A stretch of DNA of 64,000 nucleotides from contig NZ_MKFI01000005.1 of assembly GCF_001982635.1 (NCBI RefSeq), positions 186,001 through 250,000 on the forward strand, read 5' to 3'. The notes under the pieces were generated by a model. It was not told the origin of the DNA and made no database searches. It saw nothing but the letters and a program-made list of their open reading frames with translations. Below, one piece after another: positions 7,609 through 16,188 of this stretch (within the stretch, counting starts at the first letter, position 1; each line of letters starts with the position of its first letter). The DNA comes from Bradyrhizobium mercantei. Lineage in GTDB: Bacteria > Pseudomonadota > Alphaproteobacteria > Rhizobiales > Xanthobacteraceae. The translations under genes and the position numbers were made by a program.

Positions 7609-8913
7609 ATGACTCACTTCTCCCCCCGCGAAATCGTTTCTGAACTTGATCGCTTCATCGTCGGCCAGACCGACGCCAAGCGCGCGGTGTCGATCGCGCT
7701 GCGCAACCGCTGGCGGCGGCTGCAGCTGGCCGGTTCCCTGCGCGAGGAGGTTCTGCCCAAGAACATCCTGATGATCGGGCCGACCGGCGTCGGCAAGACC
7801 GAGATCGCGCGGCGGCTGGCCAAGCTCGCCGGCGCGCCGTTCCTCAAGGTCGAGGCGACGAAATTCACCGAGGTCGGCTATGTCGGCCGCGACGTCGAGC
7901 AGATCGTCCGCGACCTCGTCGAGGTCGCGATCGCGCAGACCCGCGAACGCAAGCGCAAGGACGTCCAGGCCCGCGCCCAGCTCGCCGCCGAGGAGCGCGT
8001 GCTGGATGCGCTGGTGGGCCCGGGATCGAGCCCGGCGACGCGCGAATCGTTCCGCAAGAAGCTGCGCGCCGGCGAGCTCAACGACAAGGAGATCGAGATC
8101 GAGACGCAGTCGGGCGGCAGCGGCATGCCGATGTTCGAGATCCCCGGCATGCCCGGCGCCCAGATGGGCGCGATCTCGCTCGGCGACATCTTCGGCAAGA
8201 TGGGCGGACGCAGCAAGACCCGCCGCCTGACCGTGGAAGGCTCGCACGAGATCCTCGTCAACGAGGAATCCGACAAGCTGCTCGACACCGACCAGCTGGT
8301 GCAGGAGGCGATCAACGCGGTCGAGAACAACGGCATCGTGTTCCTCGACGAGATCGACAAGATCTGCGTGCGCGAGAACCGCGCCGGCGGCGATGTCTCC
8401 CGCGAGGGCGTGCAGCGCGACCTGCTGCCGCTGATCGAAGGCACCACGGTCTCGACCAAGCACGGCGCAGTCAAGACCGACCACATCCTGTTCATCGCCT
8501 CCGGCGCCTTCCACATCGCCAAGCCGTCGGACTTGCTGCCGGAGCTGCAGGGCCGCCTGCCGATCCGCGTCGAGCTGCAGGCGCTGACCCGCGACGACAT
8601 GCGCCGGATCCTGACCGAGCCGGAAGCGTCGCTGATCAAGCAATATGTCGCGCTGATGAAGACCGAGGGCGTCACGCTCGACATCACCGACAACGCGATC
8701 GACGCGCTGGCCGACGTCGCGGTCGCGGTCAATTCCACGGTCGAGAACATCGGCGCGCGGCGGTTGCAGACCGTGATGGAGCGGGTGCTCGACGAAATCT
8801 CCTTCACCGCCCCCGATCGCCACGGCGAGACCATCCAGGTCGACGCCGACTACGTGACCAAGCATGTCGGCGACCTCGCCAAGAACGCCGATCTGAGCCG
8901 GTTTATTTTGTAG
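7609..8913 (+). CDS. hslU: ATP-dependent protease ATPase subunit HslU
   Basis: HslU is the AAA+ hexamer that unfolds substrates and feeds them to HslV. In 434 residues it shows the N-terminal SPREIVSELDRFIVGQ, Walker A GPTGVGKTE (near residue 59), and the variable I-domain (about residues 110-240). Walker B in GIVFLDEIDKI, GAFHIAKPSDLLPELQGRLPIRVEL and the C-terminal tail ending SRFIL follow; that tail docks into HslV. Length fits the family (about 435). The ribosome-binding site is weak, so translation may depend on the upstream genes. Confidence 0.97.
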   Translation: MTHFSPREIVSELDRFIVGQTDAKRAVSIALRNRWRRLQLAGSLREEVLPKNILMIGPTGVGKTEIARRLAKLAGAPFLKVEATKFTEVGYVGRDVEQIVRDLVEVAIAQTRERKRKDVQARAQLAAEERVLDALVGPGSSPATRESFRKKLRAGELNDKEIEIETQSGGSGMPMFEIPGMPGAQMGAISLGDIFGKMGGRSKTRRLTVEGSHEILVNEESDKLLDTDQLVQEAINAVENNGIVFLDEIDKICVRENRAGGDVSREGVQRDLLPLIEGTTVSTKHGAVKTDHILFIASGAFHIAKPSDLLPELQGRLPIRVELQALTRDDMRRILTEPEASLIKQYVALMKTEGVTLDITDNAIDALADVAVAVNSTVENIGARRLQTVMERVLDEISFTAPDRHGETIQVDADYVTKHVGDLAKNADLSRFIL

Positions 8914-8930
8914 GCGGCCCCGCTAAGATC

Positions 8931-9096
8931 GTCGTCCCTGCGAAAGCAGGGACCCATAACCACCGGCACCCGTCGTTGAAGCAAGCTGCAGCACCAGTCC
9001 CTGTCAAACGCGGACCTGTGGTTATGGGTCCCGGCTCGCGCGGAGTTTATCATCGGGCGGCGCTTCGCGCCGACCCGGTGGCTTGGCCGGGACGAC
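8931..9096. repeat. Dispersed intergenic repeat, family D
   Basis: It starts GTCGTCCCTGCGAAAGCAGG, has internal CCATAACCACC complementary to GGTGGTTATGG-like sequence, and ends GGCCGGGACGACGATGAG. It fills the hslU to 9098 gap and is closely related to 750-868 and 43957-44097. The start codon of the next gene lies just past its right end. Confidence 0.65.
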
Positions 9097-9097
9097 G

Positions 9098-10228
9098 ATG
9101 AGTTTGAAGCAAGGATGGTGGCAAAACCCCTGGCGCTTGATGCTGGCCGTCAACGCGGCCGTGCTGGTCGGGGTGTTCCTGCACAAGATCGCGCTGCCGC
9201 CATTCGTCCCCTACATCCACTTGCTGGTCGACTATCACTACGGCTTCACCAAGCGCGCGCTGGTCGGCGCGATCGTGTCGCTGTTCACCGACAAGGTGCC
9301 GGTGTGGCTGGTGTTCGCGCTGGCCGGCGCGATCTGGCTGCTGACACTCGCCCTGTTCGTCAAGCTGTTCCGCCGCACCTTCGGCTTCGACGGTGCGCAT
9401 TGGCCGCTGTTCGTCTTCATGGCGGGATCGCCGTTCTTCCTGAAGAACTTCATGCACACGCTCGGCCATTTCGACATCTATGGCTGTGCATTGGCCATCG
9501 TGCTGCTGCTGATCCCGGCGCGCTCGGTCATGTACGTGATGATCGCAGCAACGTTCTCGATCGTGCTGATCCTGATCCACCACATCTTCGTCCTGATGTA
9601 CGTGCCGACGATCGCCGCGATCGTGGTGACGCGCTTCTACCTCGTGCAGGCCGCCACGCCGCGAAACATCGCCATCGGGCTGGTCGCGCTCGCGGCGGTC
9701 GGCATCCTGTTCCTGGTCACGCAATTCGCCGGCACGGTCGACGTGCCCTATGACGAATTCCTCCGCCACCTGCAAAGCCGGATGGCCGATCCGTCACGCA
9801 CCGACCTGCTTCAGTTCGGCTACATCTGGTACCAGCCGCTGTCGAAGGAGTTCGCCGACACCTGGGCGCGGATGCCCTCGAACATCCTGGGCGTGCCGGT
9901 GTTTGCGCTCTTGATCTGGTTGCACACGCCGCTGTGGCGCTATTTCGCGCGGCTGATCGGCGCGCTCGCGAATGAGATGCATCGCCGGATCGTGTTCGCC
10001 GCGCTCGTTGTGATCAGCGCCGGCTATCTCGTGATGTTCGTGACCGTGTTCGACTATTCGCGCTGGATCTCGAACTGGGCGGTCTGCATGTTCCTGATGC
10101 TGCACGCTGTGAAGATGCTGCCGGCGTCGAAGGACGTGCCGCCGATCCCATCCGACGATCGCAGAACAACGGTCCTCGGCTGGATCGTCACGCTGATCCC
10201 GCGCGTCGGGATCGTCAGACCCTTTTAG
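9098..10228 (+). CDS. Unknown multi-spanning inner-membrane protein
   Basis: The product has 376 residues from the ATG at 9098; a TTG five codons upstream lies in the repeat and is less likely. About ten hydrophobic segments are spread over the length, with short loops. Recognisable features are VDYHYGFTKRALVGAI near residue 40, HTLGHFDIYGCA, and a C-terminal VFDYSRWISNW. The charged residues DYxxGFxKRxLxG and HFD at membrane edges recall polytopic glycan or wzy-like proteins, but I cannot assign a family. It is flanked by a repeat and converges with smr. Confidence 0.7.
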   Translation: MSLKQGWWQNPWRLMLAVNAAVLVGVFLHKIALPPFVPYIHLLVDYHYGFTKRALVGAIVSLFTDKVPVWLVFALAGAIWLLTLALFVKLFRRTFGFDGAHWPLFVFMAGSPFFLKNFMHTLGHFDIYGCALAIVLLLIPARSVMYVMIAATFSIVLILIHHIFVLMYVPTIAAIVVTRFYLVQAATPRNIAIGLVALAAVGILFLVTQFAGTVDVPYDEFLRHLQSRMADPSRTDLLQFGYIWYQPLSKEFADTWARMPSNILGVPVFALLIWLHTPLWRYFARLIGALANEMHRRIVFAALVVISAGYLVMFVTVFDYSRWISNWAVCMFLMLHAVKMLPASKDVPPIPSDDRRTTVLGWIVTLIPRVGIVRPF

Positions 10229-10230
10229 AC

Positions 10231-10821
10231 TCAGCGCGCGCGCCGCACGCGCACATAGAGCGCGCCCTCGCCGCCATGGCCGATATGCGCTTCCTCGAAG
10301 CCGACCACCAGCGAGCGGAATTCCGGCAGGCTGAGCCATTCCGGCACCTGGCGGCGCAACACGCCGCGTTCAGACTCCAGCCCGCCGACCTTGCCCTTGC
10401 CGGTGATGACGAGCACGAAGGTGAGCCCGTCTGAATGCGCGCGCTGCAGGAAGGCAAACAGCACGCGATGCGCACGCATCTGGGTCATGCCGTGCAGATC
10501 GAGCCGCGCATCGATCTCCTGCCGGCCGCGCGACAATTTTGCGCGGTCGCGGCGGCCGATCGGCGCCAGCGGCGGCACCTGCGGTCGCAGCGCCGGCGCA
10601 GCCTTGACCGATGTGACCGGCTTGACCGGGATAGGCTTTGCAGTGGCGTGATGAATAGCCGGGTCAGGCGGGGCGGCATGCGGCTTCGCAACGGCCGCTC
10701 GCTTGCGCAGCGGCTTGACCTGCTTCGCGACGCTTTCCCAGAGCGCACGCTCCTCCTCGCTCAGCGCACGCTTGCGCCGCGACGGAGCGGACAGGTCGGG
10801 GATCGGCGCGGGTCGTTTCAT
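10231..10821 (-). CDS. Smr/MutS2-type domain protein
   Basis: This 196-residue protein has a basic, Pro/Ala-rich N-terminal half (residues 1-100) and a C-terminal Smr domain with the signatures ARLDLHGMTQ and VITGKGKVGG. Smr domains are nucleic-acid binding or nicking modules; free-standing forms act in RNA or DNA metabolism. The start overlaps the mltA stop by four bases, so the two genes are coupled, a conserved arrangement downstream of mltA in alphaproteobacteria. The substrate is unknown. Confidence 0.9.
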   Translation of the reverse strand: MKRPAPIPDLSAPSRRKRALSEEERALWESVAKQVKPLRKRAAVAKPHAAPPDPAIHHATAKPIPVKPVTSVKAAPALRPQVPPLAPIGRRDRAKLSRGRQEIDARLDLHGMTQMRAHRVLFAFLQRAHSDGLTFVLVITGKGKVGGLESERGVLRRQVPEWLSLPEFRSLVVGFEEAHIGHGGEGALYVRVRRAR

Positions 10822-12449
10822 TGCTCGCGGTGATGGCGATAGCGCCGGAAGCGCCGCTTCTCCGGTTGCGGAATGTCGGGCCGGGCGACCGGCAACGGCA
10901 CCGGTTCTGCCACAGGCGCGGCCTGCGCGACAGGGGTCGATGCCGTTGCAGCAGCGGGCGCGGCATCCTTGTTCGCAGCCGGGTTCTTGGCGGCTCCATT
11001 GCCGGCGTCTTTTGTCTCGGCGTTTGCCCCGGCTTTCGCAACGGTCCCCGTCGGCACATCGGCAGGCTTCGCCGCCGGTTTATCCTTCTGCGGATCGGTC
11101 TGCGGAAACAGCTTCGCGATCCTGGCCGAGGGCCGCTCCTCCGGAACAGGCAGCTTGTGTCCGCGCGCGACGGGGTCGAGCCCCTTCGGCACCAGCATCA
11201 CGAACTGCATGTTGTGCCGCAGCCGGCCCGAGACCTTTCCGGCGTCGGCGCCGGCGCCGAAATAGAGATCGGCGCGCGCCGGGCCGACGATCGCAGAGCC
11301 GGTGTCCTGCGCGATCATCAGCCGGTGGAACGGCGTCTTGGACTGCTCGGATTCGATCGGCAACTGGCCCGCGATGAAGAACGGCGTGCCATAGACGTGC
11401 AGCGCCTTGTCGACCGCGATCGAGCGGCCCGGCGTCAGCGGCACGCCCTGTGCGCCGACGGCTTCGTCCTTGTCGGACAGCGGCACCTCGCGGAAGAACA
11501 CGTAGGCACGGTTCTGCCGCCGCACCTCGTTGGCGCCCTCGGGGTTCTGCTCCATCCATTCCCTGATCTTCTGCATCGACATCTGGTCCCTCGGAATGAT
11601 GCCGCGGTCGATCAGGACGCGTCCGACCGCCGTATAGGGATAGCCATTATGCGCGTCGTAATTGATGCGCAGCGTGGTGCCGTCCTCGAGCTTGATCCGG
11701 GCCGAGCCCTGGATCTGGGCGAACAAAAGATCGGTCTGGCTCTTCAGCCAGCAGATCTCGAGCCCGCGGCCGGCGATCGCGCCGTCCTCGATCTGGGCGC
11801 GGTCGTAATAGGGCACGAGCTTGCGCCGGCCGATCTTGCGATAGACAGGGCCGCTGTTCGGCAGGCCGACCGACGCTTGCGTCTTGCCGCGCACGAACAG
11901 GTTGGACGGCCGGCGATAGACCGGAACGTTGTAGACGTCGGTCTGCGTCTTCGAGCCGTCGAGCACCGGCTCGTAATAGCCGGTGACGAAACCGGCATCC
12001 TCGCCGAGCCGCGAGATGCGCAGCGGCACGAAATTCTGCTCGAAGAATTGCTTCGCCTTGCTGCCGTCGGCGAGATCGAGCCCCTTGGCGATCCGGCACG
12101 GATCGCGCAGCGAGCTGCCGAGCGCCTTCGAATCCGCGGGCGCCCCCTGCTGGGCCGCGATCGGCTTGCAGCTGGTGCGGAACGCCTTGTAGGCGGCGAG
12201 ATGATCGTCGTCGTTCCAGCCGGCGACGTTGGCCCAGGTCAGCGGCTCATACTGGCTGCCGCTGACCTGCAGCGGCAATTCCAGGTTGGGATAGGGAATC
12301 GGGTGGGACTGCTCGTGCCGCGGCGGAGGATGCCGGCTCGACCGGTAGCGCGCGGCAATCGCCGCGGTGGAACACAGCACCGCGAGCGCGCAGCACGCGA
12401 CCGCGAGGCGCCCGTAGCTGAGATGTTTAGTGAGCGCTTCCAGTGCCAA
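10818..12449 (-). CDS. mltA: Membrane-bound lytic murein transglycosylase A
   Basis: MltA cleaves peptidoglycan glycan strands to 1,6-anhydro products. The 543-residue sequence has an N-terminal hydrophobic segment (about residues 14-32) as membrane anchor or signal, and the MltA core around GFVTGYYEPVLDG. A 3D domain holds the catalytic Asp in LMIAQDTGSAIVGPARADLYFGAG. A long Ala/Pro/Lys-rich low-complexity tail of about 100 residues is unusual in length. The start is a TTG overlapping the upstream Tim44-like gene by 23 bases. No lipobox Cys is clear at the N-terminus. Confidence 0.93.
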   Translation of the reverse strand: MALEALTKHLSYGRLAVACCALAVLCSTAAIAARYRSSRHPPPRHEQSHPIPYPNLELPLQVSGSQYEPLTWANVAGWNDDDHLAAYKAFRTSCKPIAAQQGAPADSKALGSSLRDPCRIAKGLDLADGSKAKQFFEQNFVPLRISRLGEDAGFVTGYYEPVLDGSKTQTDVYNVPVYRRPSNLFVRGKTQASVGLPNSGPVYRKIGRRKLVPYYDRAQIEDGAIAGRGLEICWLKSQTDLLFAQIQGSARIKLEDGTTLRINYDAHNGYPYTAVGRVLIDRGIIPRDQMSMQKIREWMEQNPEGANEVRRQNRAYVFFREVPLSDKDEAVGAQGVPLTPGRSIAVDKALHVYGTPFFIAGQLPIESEQSKTPFHRLMIAQDTGSAIVGPARADLYFGAGADAGKVSGRLRHNMQFVMLVPKGLDPVARGHKLPVPEERPSARIAKLFPQTDPQKDKPAAKPADVPTGTVAKAGANAETKDAGNGAAKNPAANKDAAPAAATASTPVAQAAPVAEPVPLPVARPDIPQPEKRRFRRYRHHREQ

Positions 12450-13131
12450 CCAGCTTCCAGTTCGGATCGCGGGAAGTCGAGTCGCGGGCGAATGTCCAGA
12501 TGTCGGTGATGTCGGCGACCTTGTCCGGGCTGCCGTCGACGATGGTGCCGGACTTGTCGCGCGTCACCGAGATCATCTGCGACACGAAGCGGACGGTCAG
12601 CTGGGTCGAGCGATCGCGCGTCTCCGCGCTGACGATCTCGGCCTTGTCGATCGAAACGAAGCGCGTCTCGGTCTTCTGCTCGTGCTTCTCGCGATCCTTG
12701 ATCGCGGCCTCGAAGCTCTCATAGACCTCCGTCGACAGCAGGTCGCGCAGCGCACGGCGGTCGCCATTGGCGAAGGCCAGCACGATCATTTCATAGGCCG
12801 AGCGGGCGCCTGAGAGGAAATGCCGCGGATCGAACGAGGAATCCTGGGCGGCCACGGCGTCGAGACCCTGCGCCAGCGACGTGCCGGGCTCGGCGATGCC
12901 CTTCCAGCGTTCCGCAGGCTCGACCGGCTCGGCGGGCGCGGCCGGAGCCGGCTGGTCGATCACCGATCCCGGGATCGGGACCACGTTGTTGTCCTGGCCG
13001 CGCTGCAGGACGTTGGGTGCTGCACGATCATACGGCGGCCGCTCGCTTCCCGTGCGCTGTCCGAGAACGCTGCGCAGGCGCAGGAAGATAAACACGGCCA
13101 GCGCCAGGAAGATGATGGTGTAGATATCCAC
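12427..13131 (-). CDS. Tim44/TimA-like domain protein
   Basis: This 234-residue protein has a single N-terminal transmembrane segment (IYTIIFLALAVFIFLRL), a low-complexity Pro/Ala linker, and a Tim44-like domain (about residues 90-234) with FLSGARSAYEMIVLAFANGDR and EKHEQKTETRFVSI. Mitochondrial Tim44 links Hsp70 to the import channel. The bacterial homologue is membrane-attached, with a role not settled. Translation starts at a GTG. It is divergent from secB, fitting a loose theme of protein export and envelope genes (Tim44-like, mltA, secB). Confidence 0.9.
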   Translation of the reverse strand: MDIYTIIFLALAVFIFLRLRSVLGQRTGSERPPYDRAAPNVLQRGQDNNVVPIPGSVIDQPAPAAPAEPVEPAERWKGIAEPGTSLAQGLDAVAAQDSSFDPRHFLSGARSAYEMIVLAFANGDRRALRDLLSTEVYESFEAAIKDREKHEQKTETRFVSIDKAEIVSAETRDRSTQLTVRFVSQMISVTRDKSGTIVDGSPDKVADITDIWTFARDSTSRDPNWKLVGTGSAH

Positions 13132-13550
13132 GTCGAGTTCGCTTTCTGGTCTCTGCCGGCAACTGGCCGGACATCAAAGCGTTCCCGGTCGGGAACGGCA
13201 GAGATTACATCACCGATTGAGTCCGCAGCATGTAGGCACGAAACTATGCCCGGCCAATGGCGCTTTTTGGCACGGGCAAGTGTAGCGCGTTTTGACCCCG
13301 GGGGGAAACCCGTTCCTTCCCGGAAATCGCGCATCTTCAATAATTTAGGAAGACGTTAAGAGATTGGGCGGAGTTGCGCTCGCAAGCCCCTTGCCGGCCA
13401 TTTGGTCGCAAGGCCCCGGGACGCGCCCGCTCGTCGTCCTTGTGGACCGAGCCGGGCCTATGATAGCCACTCGCCGGCATCGGCATTCCAAACACCTTAA
13501 ACGCGTGCCGTCGGACATTCTGTCCCGAGCGCCGCTCCAGGAGACATTTC
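13132..13550. other. Intergenic region between the divergent Tim44-like gene and secB
   Basis: These 419 bases hold the divergent promoters and no convincing gene. A perfect inverted repeat with 8-base arms (CGTTCCCG, 2-base loop, CGGGAACG) lies at 13180-13197, about 50 bases upstream of the Tim44-like start. A more AT-rich patch with AATAATTTAGG is near 13340. The secB ribosome-binding site is an AGGAGA a few bases before its ATG. Confidence 0.6.
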
Positions 13551-14039
13551 ATGACCAATGGCAACGGCGCCCCCCTCGACCAGGCCGCTCCCCAGCTCAA
13601 CGTGCTGGCGCAGTACACCAAGGATCTGTCGTTCGAGAACCCGAATGCGCCGGCCTCGCTCGGCCCGCAGCAGCAGCAGCCGGCGATCAACATCCAGATC
13701 AACGTCTCGGCCAACAACCTGTCGGACAATGAGTACGAGGTGATCCTCTCGATCGAGGGCAAGGCCGAGACGGCTGGCAAGGTGATGTTCAGCTTCGATC
13801 TTGCCTACGCCGGCGTGTTCCGGATCGTGAACGTGCCGCAGGAGAACCTGCACCCGCTGGTCATGATCGAGTGCCCGCGGCTCTTGTTCCCGTTCGCGCG
13901 CGAGATCGTCGCGACCTCGGTGCGCGACGGCGGCTTCCCGCCCTTGCTGCTCGACCCGGTCGATTTCGTCGGTCTGTACCGCCAGAACATGGAGCGGCAG
14001 GCCGCCGCCCAGGCCGCCTCGGGCGTCAAGCCGAGCTGA
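13551..14039 (+). CDS. secB: Protein-export chaperone SecB
   Basis: SecB is the tetrameric cytosolic chaperone that keeps preproteins unfolded and passes them to SecA. The 162-residue sequence includes the YTKDLSFENPNAP motif near residue 25, an INIQINV beta strand, FSFDLAYAGVFRI, and CPRLLFPFAREIVATSVRDGGFPPLLLDPVDF, all diagnostic. It is the only plus-strand gene in the stretch 10231-17025, divergent from the Tim44-like gene. The start is the ATG with a good AGGAGA site. Confidence 0.97.
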   Translation: MTNGNGAPLDQAAPQLNVLAQYTKDLSFENPNAPASLGPQQQQPAINIQINVSANNLSDNEYEVILSIEGKAETAGKVMFSFDLAYAGVFRIVNVPQENLHPLVMIECPRLLFPFAREIVATSVRDGGFPPLLLDPVDFVGLYRQNMERQAAAQAASGVKPS

Positions 14040-14048
14040 TCCGGGTAC

Positions 14049-14133
14049 CGTCATTGCGAGCGAAGCGAAGCAATCCATCGCGCCACGAGCGCAGAGATGG
14101 ATTGCTTCGTCGCTTCCGCTCCTCGCAATGACG
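14049..14133. repeat. Dispersed palindromic repeat, family C (CGTCATTGCGAG...CTCGCAATGACG)
   Basis: An 85-base inverted repeat runs from CGTCATTGCGAGCGAAGC to its complement TCCTCGCAATGACG, with an inner pair CAATCCAT/ATGGATTG. It lies between the convergent secB and dnaQ genes. Full copies are at 23205-23290, 25917-26003 and 40114-40200, and a partial copy is at 21184-21213. Confidence 0.85.
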
Positions 14134-14174
14134 ACGGGGCGAAGCGCCACAGCCTCAAGATATAACCGAAGATA

Positions 14175-14897
14175 TCAAGCCGCCGGGGCTTCAGCAGGCG
14201 CTGGCGGCGGCAGATAATCGTTCCAGATCGGCTTGTCGCCGAGCGTGGCGACGAAGGCCCTGTGGGCTTCGCGATCCGCGTCGCTGACCCGCGCGAAGAG
14301 CGGCGTCTCACGCTGCCGCCGCGGCATATCGCTATGGCTGCCCGCACGCGCATCCGAGCTTTCCGACGCCAGGATGAGCTGCGACTGCCGCGCGCCGATC
14401 AGGTCGATATAGACCTCGGCCAGCAGCTCGGCGTCGAGCAAGGCGCCGTGCTTGGTGCGGCGGGAATTGTCGATCTGATAGCGCGAGCAGAGATCGTCGA
14501 GCCGGTTCGACACACCGGGATGCTTGCGTCGCGCCAGCAGCAGCGTATCGACCAGCCGGTCCTTCGGGATCGCCTTCCGCTTGATGCGGTCGAGCTCGGC
14601 ATTGATGAAGCTGATGTCGAACGAGGCGTTGTGGATCACCAGCGGCGTGTCGCCGATGAAGGCCAGGAACTCGTCGACCACTTCAGTGAACAGCGGCTTG
14701 GAGGCCAGGAACTCGGTCGACAGCCCGTGCACGTTGAACGCTTCCGCCGGCATGTCGCGTTCCGGATTGATGTAGACGTGGTAGGTCTGCCCCGTCGGCA
14801 TGCGGTTGAAGATCTCGACGCAGCCGATCTCAACCAGCCGGTCGCCGCGCAGCGGATCGAGGCCAGTGGTTTCGGTATCGAGAACGATTTCGCGCAT
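14175..14897 (-). CDS. dnaQ: DNA polymerase III epsilon subunit (3'-5' proofreading exonuclease)
   Basis: DnaQ is the proofreading exonuclease of the replicative polymerase. The 240-residue DEDDh exonuclease has ExoI IVLDTETTGLDP (residues 4-15), ExoII HNASFDISFINAEL and ExoIII with the catalytic His and Asp in KHGALLDAELLAEVY. Residues after about 185 are variable and probably bind the alpha subunit. It is the most downstream gene of the ppsR-maf-coaE-dnaQ leftward run, close to the candidate origin. Confidence 0.95.
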   Translation of the reverse strand: MREIVLDTETTGLDPLRGDRLVEIGCVEIFNRMPTGQTYHVYINPERDMPAEAFNVHGLSTEFLASKPLFTEVVDEFLAFIGDTPLVIHNASFDISFINAELDRIKRKAIPKDRLVDTLLLARRKHPGVSNRLDDLCSRYQIDNSRRTKHGALLDAELLAEVYIDLIGARQSQLILASESSDARAGSHSDMPRRQRETPLFARVSDADREAHRAFVATLGDKPIWNDYLPPPAPAEAPAA

Positions 14898-14927
14898 GAC
14901 GTGGGGATATCCGGAAGGCTGCGCGAA

Positions 14928-15527
14928 TCAGGCGCGCCGCATCGGCATCTTAACAACCTCGGCCAGAATGTCGCGGATGCGCGCCCGCACCGGATCAAGT
15001 CCGTGCGAGGTATCCACTATGAAATCCGCACGTTTGCGCTTCTCGGCGTCGGGCATCTGCTTGGCGATGATGGCATCCAGCTTGGCGGCATCCATGGTGC
15101 CGCGCGCCAGCACGCGCTCGCGCTGCAGTTCCGGCGAGGTGGTGACCACGACGACAGCATCGACCCGCTTCTCGCCGCCGGTCTCGAACAGCAAAGGTAT
15201 GTCGACGACGACGATCGGGTTGCCTGCGGCTTCCGCGTCGGCAAAGAATTTCTGGCGCGATGCACCGAGCATCGGATGCACGATCTGCTCGAGCTGCTTC
15301 ATCGCCGCCGCATCGTGCACCACGCGTGCCGACAGCTTTGCACGATCGACCTTGCCGTCCGTGGTGGTGCCGGGAAACGCGGCCTCGATCGCCGGTGCCG
15401 CTTCGCCTTCGTAGAGCTGATGCACGGCCGCATCGGCGTCGTACACCGGCACGCCGGCCTCCATGAACAATTTGGCCGTGGTGGATTTCCCCATCCCGAT
15501 CGAGCCGGTCAGTCCCAGAATCAGCAT
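14928..15527 (-). CDS. coaE: Dephospho-CoA kinase
   Basis: CoaE phosphorylates the ribose 3'-hydroxyl of dephospho-CoA, the last step of coenzyme A synthesis. The 199-residue P-loop kinase starts MLILGLTGSIGMGKST with Walker A near residues 8-16. It carries YDADAAVHQLYE, the lid segment and VVDIPLLFETGGE. It is 30 bases upstream of dnaQ and 42 bases downstream of maf. In many alphaproteobacteria aroE lies between maf and coaE; it is not present here. Confidence 0.96.
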   Translation of the reverse strand: MLILGLTGSIGMGKSTTAKLFMEAGVPVYDADAAVHQLYEGEAAPAIEAAFPGTTTDGKVDRAKLSARVVHDAAAMKQLEQIVHPMLGASRQKFFADAEAAGNPIVVVDIPLLFETGGEKRVDAVVVVTTSPELQRERVLARGTMDAAKLDAIIAKQMPDAEKRKRADFIVDTSHGLDPVRARIRDILAEVVKMPMRRA

Positions 15528-15569
15528 CGCATCAACATCGGTTCAGTATCTCTCCGTCGCGCCTCAACA

Positions 15570-16178
15570 TTACACCGCGAGCAGCTTCTCACCACGCAGG
15601 AACGCCAGCAGCGACAATAGCGGCAGGCCGAGGATGGTGAAATGGTCGCCTTCGATCCGCTCGAACAGATGCACGCCGAGGCCTTCGAGCTGGTAGGCGC
15701 CGACGCTGGTCGTCACCGCCGTCCCGGCCTGGTCGAGATAGGCCTCGATCTCGCCGGCGGCGAGCCGCCGCATGGTCATGCCGGCCACGCTCACATCGTC
15801 GAACAGGGTTTTGCCATCGCGGGCAACCGCGACGGCGGAATGCAATTCATGGGTCTCCCCGGCGAGCCGGCCGAGCTGCTCGGCAGCCTGCACGCGGCCG
15901 GCGGGCTTGCTGAACATGAGCTGCCCCAGCGCCAGCGTCTGATCGGCACCGATGACATATTGACCCGGCTTCTGCCTGGAGACGAACAGCGCCTTCTCGC
16001 GCGCCAGCAGCGAAGCGATCTCGCCGGGCGCCGCAAGCCCGGAATTTTTCTGCACTGCGCGTTCATCGATATCGGCCGGCAGCGCCTCGAACTCGAGACC
16101 AGCATTCTCCAGCAGCATTTTTCGCGCACGGCTTTGCGACGCAAGGATCAGCTTCTGTGGGCCGCGCCAGATACTCAT
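15570..16178 (-). CDS. maf: Maf-like nucleoside triphosphate pyrophosphatase
   Basis: Maf proteins hydrolyse non-canonical or excess nucleoside triphosphates to monophosphates. The 202-residue sequence has the N-terminal LILASQSRARKMLLENAG signature, the conserved DIDERAVQKN, the VIGADQTLALG catalytic Asp region, and VGAYQLEGLGVHLFERIEGDHFTILGLP at the C-terminus. I set the start at the ATG at 16178 because it matches the family start and clears the ppsR stop; the frame stays open 14 codons further. The exact nucleotide preference cannot be told. Confidence 0.93.
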   Translation of the reverse strand: MSIWRGPQKLILASQSRARKMLLENAGLEFEALPADIDERAVQKNSGLAAPGEIASLLAREKALFVSRQKPGQYVIGADQTLALGQLMFSKPAGRVQAAEQLGRLAGETHELHSAVAVARDGKTLFDDVSVAGMTMRRLAAGEIEAYLDQAGTAVTTSVGAYQLEGLGVHLFERIEGDHFTILGLPLLSLLAFLRGEKLLAV

Positions 16179-16188
16179 GATGTGGCGA

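Noticed and set aside
13250..13290. A sigma-54 promoter suggested by TGGCACGGGCAAG
   Set aside because: The -12 element TTGC is missing at the required distance.
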